Source: JBNKFQ01 sp050289385 | GTDB taxonomy: Bacteria; Pseudomonadota; Gammaproteobacteria; Pseudomonadales; Porticoccaceae | Assembly: GCA_050289385.1 (NCBI GenBank) | Contig: JBNKFQ010000326.1 | Span: 1-6,612 of the forward strand | DNA length: 6,612 nt | Direction of reading: 5' to 3' | Shown here: positions 1 through 6,037 of the stretch, in pieces | How positions within the stretch are numbered: the first letter of the stretch is position 1 | How the letters are laid out: the number at the start of each line of letters is the position of its first letter | Made by a program: the position numbers and the translations under genes | Notes under the pieces: generated by a model | Seen by the model: the letters and a program-made list of their open reading frames with translations, nothing else | The model's database searches: none | Told to the model about the DNA's origin: nothing

Positions 1-452
1 GTTTCACGTTTTTGAGCTGTGACGATCATTTCTTCTATCACCTGATCCCGCACATCCTTTTCATGAACCGTCGACGACTCATCCAAGGAGCCGGATGAAG
101 AGCCCTCCAACCCCGACCCCGTTTTCTCAATCAAAATAATGTTCTTATCCGTCATCCGCGCCTGTAATCCAGTGTCGGCAAGCAACGCCGACAACGCTTC
201 CTCGGCACTGTACACCCCGGGCAGGCCTTCGCTCTCAAGCGTGCTGGCCAGCTCCGTGTGAAAGATAATTTGCACCTGGTTTTTTTCCGCGTATTCCAGC
301 AACGCACCCTCCAGCGTCTGCGGCGGAATGTCATATTTTTGCAAACCGCTCTTTGCGGAATCTGCTGCAATCAAGGGTTGACAGAACCCTAAAATTCCAA
401 AAGCGATGAGTACGGGTTTCATGCTTGCCCTACCCGGTGTGAATTTAGTCAT
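1..452 (-). CDS. TonB-dependent receptor with N-terminal STN signalling domain, partial
   Basis: Only the first 150 residues are in the window; the gene runs off the left edge. Residues 1-30 form a Sec signal peptide (basic start, hydrophobic core at about 13-29, likely cleavage after LIAA at 30). Residues about 36-110 read as a secretin/TonB short N-terminal (STN) domain: YDIPPQTLEGALLEYA, then IIF, the EEALSALLADTGL helix, and a closing strand KNIILIE. A Ser/Gly/Glu-rich linker follows, then IEEMIVTAQKRE (139-150), a typical TonB box at the start of the plug domain. The ATG has a good Shine-Dalgarno (GGGAGG, 5 nt spacing); a second Met at codon 11 is a less likely start. In the FecA family the STN domain signals substrate loading to a FecR partner, and the fecR-like gene is directly upstream. 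The gene has its own predicted ECF promoter at 500-529. The substrate is unknown; the barrel is outside the window. Confidence 0.93.
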   Translation of the reverse strand, partial: MTKFTPGRASMKPVLIAFGILGFCQPLIAADSAKSGLQKYDIPPQTLEGALLEYAEKNQVQIIFHTELASTLESEGLPGVYSAEEALSALLADTGLQARMTDKNIILIEKTGSGLEGSSSGSLDESSTVHEKDVRDQVIEEMIVTAQKRE

Positions 453-499
453 TTTAACCTCCCATGAGTGGTATAGACCGTTTGGCCTCAGGAAAGTCA

Positions 500-529
500 A
501 GACGCGAACCTGTAACAAAGTGGCCAAAA
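500..529 (-). promoter_or_regulatory. Predicted ECF sigma promoter of the TonB-dependent receptor gene
   Basis: On the minus strand the element TTTTGGCCACTTT (529 to 517) is followed after exactly 9 nt by TCGCGTCT (507 to 500). The same two elements at the same spacing precede the sigma gene at 2225-2254, while the 9-nt spacers agree at no position. The layout resembles ECF promoters, with a GGCCACTTT-like -35 and a CGTCT-like -10. Transcription would start near 492, giving a leader of about 40 nt before the receptor ATG at 452. The link to this sigma factor is inferred. Confidence 0.72.
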
Positions 530-569
530 AAAACATTCCAGGAGTCTGTTGGTTGGTCGTATTGATAAT

Positions 570-1592
570 TTATAAATCGTGTCTGGGTAATAAAACAATA
601 TGATTGCCCTGCTCCGCCACCCTGATCGACAGGGTCTGACTGATGCCAAAAATAAAGCTTTCCGTTTCTCCAATGCGATAAATACCGCTGATCAACTGAT
701 TGTTCAGGCTCTCATCGCCGACAATCAGCTTTTTGACACTGTAGCGATTGATCTCTTTAACTACCGTGGACAAGGTGTCGCCAGAAAATCGCAAAGTACC
801 CGTACGCCAGGCATTGACCTGGCTGGACTGCACCGACTTGATCGGCGACATGAAACCCTGTGGCCCATAACTCAACTGTTGGTCAATACCGAGTTCCGCA
901 CCCGGTTCGTCAATATCCCGTTGCACGATCTCCACCCGACCCTGCGCCACCGTCACCGTCGTCAAATGCGGATCATCGCTGCGAATCGTAAATTGAGTAC
1001 CAAGCACCCGGGTGATACCGCTACCCGCTACTACCTCGAACACACGGCCGGGATCCCTGACGACATCGAAAAACGCTTCGCCCCGAAGCAACTCAATGCG
1101 ACGCATCGAGCCCGAGTACAAAACCTCCAACTCGGTCGCGGTATTGAGATGAACCCTGGAGCCATCCGCCAACACCACCAGGCGCTGCTCGCTGGTGGCC
1201 GTTTGATAAAGCACTGGCTCCACTTCAAAAATCGGGGTAATAACGCCAACCAACAATAACACCGCCGCCAGCGTCGCTGTCGTCCAACCCATCCAACCTC
1301 GCCAAAACCGCCGCCATTTGCCGTCCACCACATTAACCACGTGATGCATTGCGGTTTTGTTACCGCCGAGTTCCGACTTACCCTGCGGGGTTTGTGACCA
1401 AAATTCCGGCGCCGACGCCAGCGCCCAGATCTGACAACATTCGACGTAATCTTTTTCGTTGTCGGGAGACGCTTGTAACCACGACTGGAATCGCTGCATG
1501 TCCGCCTGTGAAGCAGCACCGGAGCTGATCAATTCGACCCACTCCGCGGCCCTTACCACGGGGCCAATATTTTGTTGCTGTTCAGAAACCAT
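570..1592 (-). CDS. FecR-type sigma-factor regulator (anti-sigma / signal transducer)
   Basis: This is a 340-residue, single-span inner-membrane protein with the full FecR layout. Residues about 12-58 form the cytoplasmic anti-sigma domain (DUF4880-like: AAEWVELISSG, then FQSWLQASPDNEKDY). Residues about 102-119 are the membrane helix, preceded by a basic stretch with a twin arginine (94-95). Residues about 131-225 are the periplasmic FecR domain (LADGSRVHLNTATEL, RIELLRGEAFFDV, VLGTQFTIR, VTVAQGRVEI). Residues about 265-337 are a C-terminal STN-like domain (LRFSGDTLSTVVKEINRYS). In the family this protein holds the sigma factor inactive, or activates it, according to the state of the outer-membrane receptor. 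The ATG at 1592 overlaps the end of the sigma gene by 11 nt, with AAGGAG 9 nt upstream, so translation is probably coupled. Length is normal for the family. Partnership with the receptor immediately downstream is inferred from order. Confidence 0.94.
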   Translation of the reverse strand: MVSEQQQNIGPVVRAAEWVELISSGAASQADMQRFQSWLQASPDNEKDYVECCQIWALASAPEFWSQTPQGKSELGGNKTAMHHVVNVVDGKWRRFWRGWMGWTTATLAAVLLLVGVITPIFEVEPVLYQTATSEQRLVVLADGSRVHLNTATELEVLYSGSMRRIELLRGEAFFDVVRDPGRVFEVVAGSGITRVLGTQFTIRSDDPHLTTVTVAQGRVEIVQRDIDEPGAELGIDQQLSYGPQGFMSPIKSVQSSQVNAWRTGTLRFSGDTLSTVVKEINRYSVKKLIVGDESLNNQLISGIYRIGETESFIFGISQTLSIRVAEQGNHIVLLPRHDL

Positions 1593-2190
1593 CGTGACTC
1601 ACTCCTTGCTTCTTCGCCTGCTCCTGCAAGTAGGACAAAGCCTGGACCACCGAGCGACGCACGGTTCTGGTGGAAACGCCCATTTCCCGGGAAATGTCGT
1701 CATAGCTCATGCGGTTGACCCTGTGCAGAAAAAACGCCTTGCGCTCGCGAGTACTCAGACCCGCTGTTGCCTGCCGGAGAAATTCAATGCGCTGCCGCCA
1801 GTCCAACTCCTCCTCCGGTGTCGGCAGAGTTGAGCTTATTTCGTCATCGCCGGGGACAAAATGCATGGCGGCCTTGCGAGTGTATTTTTTTCGCAGTTGG
1901 TCGTTGATCAGGTTAGTGGCGATACGGAACAGGTAGGCCTTGGGATTTTTGTATATTTCGTCGACGTTTTTCTGCTGCGCGAGTTTCAGATAGATCTCCT
2001 GCAGGGCGTCGGCCACCTCCTCCGATGAGGTGTACATGTGACGGAAAAACTGCCTCAGGGCATCCCGGTGCGTCAGATAGATTTGCAGCAGGTAATCGTG
2101 GCGATCGCCACTGTCGCCACCGCCAACGCAGGGTTTGGCTTCCCTGTCGGTCGCGTCGGCGCTGCTGTTGTCGGGATCGGATGACGACAC
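1582..2190 (-). CDS. ECF RNA polymerase sigma factor, FecI-like
   Basis: This is a 202-residue sigma-70-family protein of the extracytoplasmic function class. Region 2 is at about 32-105 (HRDALRQFFRHM, then DALQEIYLKLAQ, then NPKAYLFRIATNLINDQLRKK). Region 4 is at about 133-190 and ends in a helix-turn-helix, MSYDDISREMGVSTRTVRRS. The first 30 residues are polar and outside the sigma fold. The frame is open up to a stop at 2233-2235, and a TTG at 2217 would add 9 residues. GTG at 2190 is preferred because it has AGGGG 6 nt upstream, and because the predicted ECF promoter places the transcript start at about 2218, leaving TTG no leader. It is followed by an overlapping fecR-like gene, the usual sigma/regulator pair. 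Its likely targets are its own promoter and that of the TonB receptor. Uncertainty lies in the exact start, not the family. Confidence 0.93.
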   Translation of the reverse strand: MSSSDPDNSSADATDREAKPCVGGGDSGDRHDYLLQIYLTHRDALRQFFRHMYTSSEEVADALQEIYLKLAQQKNVDEIYKNPKAYLFRIATNLINDQLRKKYTRKAAMHFVPGDDEISSTLPTPEEELDWRQRIEFLRQATAGLSTRERKAFFLHRVNRMSYDDISREMGVSTRTVRRSVVQALSYLQEQAKKQGVSHDGF

Positions 2191-2196
2191 TCTCTG

Positions 2197-2201
2197 CCCC
2201 T
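2197..2201 (-). promoter_or_regulatory. Ribosome binding site that favours the GTG start of the sigma gene
   Basis: AGGGG on the minus strand lies 6 nt before the GTG at 2190. The alternative TTG at 2217 has no purine-rich site in front of it. This and the predicted promoter at 2225-2254 decide the start chosen here. Confidence 0.5.
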
Positions 2202-2224
2202 GGCTAGACCTGTCCAATAAGCTT

Positions 2225-2254
2225 AGACGCGACTAACCGGGAAAGTGGCCAAAA
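2225..2254 (-). promoter_or_regulatory. Predicted ECF sigma promoter of the sigma-fecR operon
   Basis: On the minus strand TTTTGGCCACTTT (2254 to 2242), a 9-nt spacer and TCGCGTCT (2232 to 2225) repeat exactly the elements and spacing found before the receptor gene at 500-529. The spacer sequences are unrelated, which argues for two selected elements and not a copied block. Expected transcription start is near 2218, about 28 nt before the GTG start. If the encoded sigma factor reads this site, the operon is autoregulated. Confidence 0.7.
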
Positions 2255-2262
2255 TAAGTTCA

Positions 2263-2276
2263 GGGTTCAGGAACCC
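2263..2276. repeat. Operator-like inverted repeat GGGTTC-AG-GAACCC
   Basis: Two perfect 6-bp arms are separated by 2 bp. The centre is too small for an RNA loop, so a protein-binding site is more likely than a terminator. It lies 8 nt upstream of the ECF -35 element and just downstream of a possible sigma-70 -10 element, at the expected start point, where a repressor would act. The binding protein is unknown. Confidence 0.35.
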
Positions 2277-2303
2277 CTTATATGGATTCCCTATTTCCGT
2301 CAA
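2277..2303 (-). promoter_or_regulatory. Possible sigma-70 basal promoter for the sigma-fecR operon
   Basis: On the minus strand TTGACG (2303 to 2298) and TATAAG (2282 to 2277) each match the sigma-70 consensus at five of six positions. The 15-nt spacer is shorter than the usual 16-18, so confidence is low. Its transcript would start near 2270 and read into the sigma gene, giving a basal supply of sigma factor before autoregulation. Confidence 0.3.
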
Positions 2304-2336
2304 GCCATTGCACTTCGGCGACAGGATGGCTTACGG
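2297..2336. repeat. Long inverted repeat in the divergent regulatory gap
   Basis: CCGT-C-AAGCCAT (2297-2308) is complementary to ATGGCTT-ACGG (2326-2336): 11 pairs with one bulged C and a 17-nt loop. It overlaps the -35 element of the possible sigma-70 promoter. It could be a DNA operator or an RNA stem-loop; there is no T-run, so it is not a standard terminator. Together with the sites at 2225-2303 this is all that can be supported in the 313 bp between 2191 and 2503. No convincing protein was seen there, and no clear promoter for the plus-strand regulator. Confidence 0.35.
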
Positions 2337-2503
2337 CTCTATGCCAATCTGTTAGAATCCCGGTGAATCGGGCATATACCCAAAAACGCGAATCAATTTT
2401 GTCGAAAGGTCATGATATTACCCATGGGCGGATAGACGCGCCAACCAACATCAAGACCTCCTTCAATTTAAAACCCCATTGCGAAGTGGAGTAATTCACG
2501 GAC

Positions 2504-3556
2504 ATGTTCTCCCAGCTTTTCAGCCTGTTTATTGCCGCCTGGGGCATATTCTTTTTTGTGCTGATTCTGTATACACCTCACGACCGGCCGCTGGCCAAAC
2601 ACATGCTGTTGGTGTTTGTCGTCACGCAAACGCTGACCCCTATTGGGGCTGTGCTTTCGATTGGCGAGGGAGCTCGCCCTGCTTTTATGGGGCACCTGTA
2701 TAACCTTTTTTACCTGAGTGGCCCCGCGCTTTACTTCTATATCAAGGCGTTACGCCAACCGACTTTTGTTTTTGGTCCACGAAATCTCTGGCATTTTGTG
2801 CCGGTTATCGCCTTTTTCTCTTATTCGCTGCTGTTTCGTTACCAGGAAAAAGTGGTGCTTGACAGTTTGCATCTACTGATCATGCTGACCTGGTTTCTGG
2901 CCTACCTGGTTGCCGCGCTACGGCTACTGCCGACCATGGATAATCCCATCTGGCGCTGGCTCTATATTCCCACGACATTTTATGCGTGCACCTACCTGAT
3001 AAGGGTCGCATACGTTTCCCTGACAATTGGCTTTTCCTGGCCCGGAATGCAGCCAGACGTCGCCTATTTACTCACCATGTCCGCCCGGATTGTTTTCTTT
3101 TTCCTGGTGGCCATTGGCGGCTACCGGCAACGCCATGTCTATGAGCGCCAGGAAGAAAAACCACCGGAGGACGAGGGAAAGTATCGTAAATCCGCCATGG
3201 AGGAACACCAGATGCAGGCCATCTGGGAAAAACTCAAAGGCCACATGACCCGGGAGCAGCCCTTTCTTGATGCGGGCCTTCGATTGGCCCAGCTTGCCGA
3301 AGCGCTTGAAATATCCCCCAATGACCTCAGTCAGGTGATCAATGCCCATGCGGGGCAGAGCTTCCACGACTTCGTGAACAGCTACCGCGTCCAAAGAGCC
3401 AGGGAGTTAATCAAAAAATACGCCAAAGGTGACAAGCCCATGTTGGATTTATCCCTGGAAGCAGGATTTGGTAACAGCGCCACTTTTTACAAATACTTCA
3501 AAAAATACCTGTCTGTCACGCCCGCCCAATACCGTAAAACCTGCCAAAATCAGTGA
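2504..3556 (+). CDS. Membrane-bound AraC-family transcriptional regulator (7 predicted helices plus HTH)
   Basis: This 350-residue protein has an integral-membrane front half and a DNA-binding end. Hydrophobic segments lie at about 4-24, 33-53, 62-82, 93-113, 119-142, 150-175 and 187-206, giving seven likely helices. A charged linker follows (about 208-235, RQEEKPPEDEGKYRK). The AraC-type domain occupies about 236-346: a first helix-turn-helix at LRLAQLAEALEISPNDLSQVIN (split by position 270) and a second at LDLSLEAGFGNSATFYKYF, closing with the family signature YLSVTPAQYR. The ATG has GGAG 12 nt upstream, rather far, but an in-frame stop at 2492-2494 excludes an earlier start. Classical AraC proteins are soluble with a cupin-like sensor; here sensing is probably within or across the membrane. 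It diverges from the sigma gene and precedes the plus-strand enzyme operon by 89 nt, so control of one or both is likely (inference). Its ligand is unknown. Confidence 0.9.
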   Translation: MFSQLFSLFIAAWGIFFFVLILYTPHDRPLAKHMLLVFVVTQTLTPIGAVLSIGEGARPAFMGHLYNLFYLSGPALYFYIKALRQPTFVFGPRNLWHFVPVIAFFSYSLLFRYQEKVVLDSLHLLIMLTWFLAYLVAALRLLPTMDNPIWRWLYIPTTFYACTYLIRVAYVSLTIGFSWPGMQPDVAYLLTMSARIVFFFLVAIGGYRQRHVYERQEEKPPEDEGKYRKSAMEEHQMQAIWEKLKGHMTREQPFLDAGLRLAQLAEALEISPNDLSQVINAHAGQSFHDFVNSYRVQRARELIKKYAKGDKPMLDLSLEAGFGNSATFYKYFKKYLSVTPAQYRKTCQNQ

Positions 3557-3562
3557 TTTTAT

Positions 3563-3584
3563 CTCTGTGCCTGTAGGCGCAGAG
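3563..3584. repeat. Stem-loop between the regulator and the enzyme operon
   Basis: CTCTGTGCC and GGCGCAGAG form a 9-bp stem (one G-U pair) around a TGTA loop, 6 nt after the regulator stop codon. No T-run follows on either strand, so an intrinsic terminator is not supported. It may be an mRNA end-protecting or attenuating structure, or an operator for the operon that starts at 3646. Confidence 0.4.
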
Positions 3585-3645
3585 GACATCTGCCCCTGAC
3601 AGAACCCATAATTCCCGATTTTTACCCCCAGGGGAGTGCTGTATC

Positions 3646-5271
3646 GTGAAAATCAAACAGGTGATATCTCTGCTGTCCATGGCAATGTGCCTGGCACTGT
3701 CCGGCCAGGTCCACAAGGTATTTGCCGGCAATGAGCCCGGCGACAAGTATGTACCTTCGCCGGCCCGCCAACCCGGTGAAGGAGGAGGCCCTTACGACCG
3801 CCTCATTATCCGCGGAGCAACGGTAATCAACGGTACCGGAGCGCCGCCGCAGGGACCAATGGATATTGTGGTGGAAGGCAACCGCATCGTTGATATGGTC
3901 AGTGTTGGGGCGCCTTTTACGAAAATCGACGAAAAAAAGCGCCCCAAAGAGGCAACAAAGGAAATCGACGCCCAGGGCGCCTATGTCATGCCGGGGCTGA
4001 TTGACCTGCATACCCATGTTGTTGCCACCCAAACGCCCGCGCCATCGGAATACGTCTATAAACTCTGGCTGGCCCATGGCATTACCACGGTCAGGGGGGT
4101 ACCCAACGGGCCACTGGAGTGGGCGTTGTCGGAAAAGGCTCTCAGTGCACGCAACGAAATTGTGGCGCCGCGACTGGTCGTGTTTCAACCGCCCGGGTCT
4201 GGAAAAAAGTGGGTGGGTAGAAGAATCCAGAGGCCCGAGGATGCCAGGGAGTGGGTCAGGTATGCGGCCAAAAAAGGGGTCGATGGCCTGAAGCTCGGCG
4301 CTTTGGCTCCCGATATCATGCAGGCATTACTGGATGAAGCGGATAAGCATAAGCTGGGCTCCACCGCTCATCTGGGACAGTATGGGGTAGCGCAGATGAA
4401 CGCGCTGGATGCCGCTCGCCTGGGACTCCTGGGTATGACCCACTATTATGGCCTGTTTGAAGCCATGTATGAAAACCATAGCATTCAGCCATTTCCAGTG
4501 GACTACAACTACAGTAACGAACAGGACCGATTCGGCCAGGTCGCCCGGCAGTGGAACCTGGTGGAACCGGGCGGCAAAAAGTGGAACGCCCTGATGGACG
4601 AACTGTTGGAACGGGATTTCTACATCAACCCCACCATGACCATCTATTCTGCCAGCCGCGACCTGATGCGGGCCATGAATGCCGACTGGCACAGGACCTA
4701 TACCCTGCCGTCACTGGAAAAATGGTACACCGCCAGCCGCGATGCCCATGGTTCCTACTGGTTTTACTGGACCACAGAAGATGAGATCGCCTGGAGGAAC
4801 TTTTACCGGGTGTGGATGCAGTTTCTGAACGAATACAAAAACCGGGGCGGCAAGGTCACACTGGGGTCCGATTCCGGTTTTATCTACCAACTCTACGGCT
4901 TTGGCACCATCCTGGAACTGGAAATGTTGCAGGAAGCCGGCTTTTCGCCGCTTGAAGTCGTGCGCGCGGCCACCATGCATTCCGCAATGGAACTCAACAA
5001 GGCCTCTGGCAAGCCGATCGAGTTTGGGGTACTGCGCCCCGGCATGTTGGCCGATATGCTGATCGTGGACAAAAACCCGCTGCGAAATTTCAAGGTGCTG
5101 TACGGCACCGGCGCGATAAAACTGAACGACGAAACCGGCAAGGTCGAGCGTGTCGGAGGTGTCAAATACACCATCAAGGACGGAATCGTCTACGACGCCA
5201 AAAAACTGCTAAAGGACGTGGCGGAAATCGTGAAAAAGGCAAAGGTGGAGCCAGCGGAGACTACTGAATGA
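3646..5271 (+). CDS. Exported metal-dependent amidohydrolase family protein
   Basis: This 541-residue hydrolase of the amidohydrolase superfamily probably acts in the periplasm. Residues 1-27 are a Sec signal peptide (MKIK start, hydrophobic 6-19, likely cut after KVFA). A small beta-sandwich follows (LIIRGATVINGTG at about 53-65, then VVEGNRIVDM). Metal ligands of the imidazolonepropionase/prolidase-like subgroup all appear present: HxH at 122 and 124 in GLIDLHTH, Lys216 in VDGLKLG (the residue carboxylated in this group), His242, His266 and Asp409 in TLGSDSG. The C-terminal part closes the sandwich (GVLRPGMLADMLIVDKNPL, about 461-479) and ends in a Lys/Glu-rich tail. Residues about 353-392 are rich in Trp, Tyr and Phe and may line a substrate pocket. 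GTG at 3646 is the start, with AGGGGAG 9 nt upstream. It opens an apparent operon and overlaps the next gene by 4 nt. The family cleaves amide, C-N or related bonds; the substrate cannot be told from the sequence. Confidence 0.92.
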   Translation: MKIKQVISLLSMAMCLALSGQVHKVFAGNEPGDKYVPSPARQPGEGGGPYDRLIIRGATVINGTGAPPQGPMDIVVEGNRIVDMVSVGAPFTKIDEKKRPKEATKEIDAQGAYVMPGLIDLHTHVVATQTPAPSEYVYKLWLAHGITTVRGVPNGPLEWALSEKALSARNEIVAPRLVVFQPPGSGKKWVGRRIQRPEDAREWVRYAAKKGVDGLKLGALAPDIMQALLDEADKHKLGSTAHLGQYGVAQMNALDAARLGLLGMTHYYGLFEAMYENHSIQPFPVDYNYSNEQDRFGQVARQWNLVEPGGKKWNALMDELLERDFYINPTMTIYSASRDLMRAMNADWHRTYTLPSLEKWYTASRDAHGSYWFYWTTEDEIAWRNFYRVWMQFLNEYKNRGGKVTLGSDSGFIYQLYGFGTILELEMLQEAGFSPLEVVRAATMHSAMELNKASGKPIEFGVLRPGMLADMLIVDKNPLRNFKVLYGTGAIKLNDETGKVERVGGVKYTIKDGIVYDAKKLLKDVAEIVKKAKVEPAETTE

Positions 5272-5996
5272 GAAGAGTGCGCAGCCTTGTTCTTTGCGGA
5301 TTGATGTCCTTGCTTTCATTGCCGGGAATGGCCAAAGAGGATCTGCCTGTAAAGGTGGTGCTTGAAACAACGCTGGGGAATATCGTAATGGAGGTCTATA
5401 CAGACAAAGCCCCCCTTTCCAGCGCCGCTTTTCTGAGTTTCATCGACGATGGAACGTTTGACGGAAATAGCGCGTTTTATCGTGCTGTGCGTCCGGGTAA
5501 TGAAAGCGTCTCTCCCGGCATTGAAGTGATACAGGGCGGAATCCTGCCTCTGAATCGACTGAGGGATTTACCCGGCATCCAACATGAGACAACGCGGCAA
5601 ACAGGATTATTACATAAAGACGGAACGGTCTCGATGGCTCGCGGTGATGTCGGTACCGCAAATGGCGCCACCTTTTTTATCTGTATCGGCGATCAACCCT
5701 CGCTGGATTACGGTGGCAAACGGTATGCCGACAGACAAGGGTTCGCCGCCTTCGGGAAGGTGACAAAAGGGATGGATATCGTGCGCCGAATTCAGAAAAT
5801 GGAAACAACGCACTGGCCGGAGCACCCGGACGCTCCACAACAGTATCTTGAATCGCCGGTGCGAATCTTGAAAGCTTATCGAGCAGAGTCCTACTCGCCT
5901 TATGCCGCCAATCGATATCCCAATAATGTCTATTGGGGCGATACACATCTTTACCGGCGAACCTGGCCCAGACAGATGGATGGAGGGCGCCTATAG
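5268..5996 (+). CDS. Exported cyclophilin-type peptidyl-prolyl isomerase with a foreign C-terminal tail
   Basis: Residues 1-22 are a Sec signal peptide (MRRVR, hydrophobic 7-19, cut after GMA). Residues about 28-205 form a cyclophilin domain: VVLETTLGNIVMEVYTDKAPL, split at about 45, then FYRAVRP with the catalytic-type Arg72, IEVIQGG with Gln89, TVSMARGDVGTANGATFFICIGD (120-142 overall), SLDYGG and FAAFGKVTKGMDIV. It should catalyse proline isomerisation in the periplasm and may help fold exported partners. Start ATG 5268 overlaps the amidohydrolase TGA (ATGA), so the two are probably translationally coupled. The cyclophilin fold should end near SPVRILKAYR (197-205). The remaining 37 residues are not cyclophilin: YSPYAANRYPNNVYWGDTHL looks like the start of a DUF3604 protein, and the last 14 residues are out-of-frame sequence. 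The present stop is therefore probably secondary, produced by a deletion. Confidence 0.88.
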   Translation: MRRVRSLVLCGLMSLLSLPGMAKEDLPVKVVLETTLGNIVMEVYTDKAPLSSAAFLSFIDDGTFDGNSAFYRAVRPGNESVSPGIEVIQGGILPLNRLRDLPGIQHETTRQTGLLHKDGTVSMARGDVGTANGATFFICIGDQPSLDYGGKRYADRQGFAAFGKVTKGMDIVRRIQKMETTHWPEHPDAPQQYLESPVRILKAYRAESYSPYAANRYPNNVYWGDTHLYRRTWPRQMDGGRL

Positions 5997-6024
5997 CTCT
6001 CCAATCTGGTATGTACCCAACTAA
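5889..6024 (+). pseudogene. Remnant of a DUF3604 gene with a large internal deletion
   Basis: Two fragments recognisable as the ends of a DUF3604 protein are joined here. The first, in the cyclophilin frame (about 5892-5951), reads YSPYAANRYPNNVYWGDTHL, like the family's conserved start, where GDTHLHT is normally followed by several hundred residues. The second, shifted by one frame (about 5950-6021, stop TAA 6022-6024), reads GEPGPDRWMEGAYSSPIWYVP, like the family's usual end with an AYTSPIWY-type motif. The junction is near 5950. The old stop would lie 13 nt before the dehydrogenase ATG, fitting an ancestral order of isomerase, DUF3604, dehydrogenase. The first fragment lacks its own start and signal peptide, so it was either fused to the cyclophilin or lost its start in a second deletion. 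Family assignment is from recalled motifs, and an assembly error is possible. Confidence 0.62.
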
Positions 6025-6037
6025 CGAGTCTGCCACC

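Noticed and set aside
526..533. Run of eight T on the minus strand, considered as a terminator after the fecR-like gene
   Set aside because: No stable stem precedes it on the minus strand, and it borders the predicted -35 element of the receptor promoter.
564..582. AT-rich GATAATTTATAAATC stretch considered as a Fur box
   Set aside because: Beyond the first six bases it matches the 19-bp Fur consensus poorly. It also overlaps the fecR-like stop codon and is far upstream of the ECF promoter.
600..1259. A 219-residue plus-strand reading frame opposite the FecR-type gene, plus similar frames opposite the sigma gene
   Set aside because: The minus-strand proteins match known families from end to end. 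The opposite frames give low-complexity Arg/His-rich products with no family features and no ribosome site.
2340..2376. TATGCC / GGCATA inverted repeat
   Set aside because: Only 6-bp arms 25 nt apart, and a competing CCCG/CGGG pairing uses the same bases. Likely chance.
2434..2441. A third copy of the ECF -10-like element (7 of 8 matches, minus strand)
   Set aside because: The 13-nt upstream element is absent at the required spacing, so it is probably chance.
2282..2494. A 70-codon plus-strand frame in the divergent gap
   Set aside because: No recognisable motif and no clear ribosome site. It lies over the promoters and inverted repeats and ends just before the regulator start.
3596..3625. 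CTGACA-like -35 before the amidohydrolase gene
   Set aside because: No acceptable -10 element occurs at the right distance, so a sigma-70 promoter is not supported here. The ECF motif is also absent.
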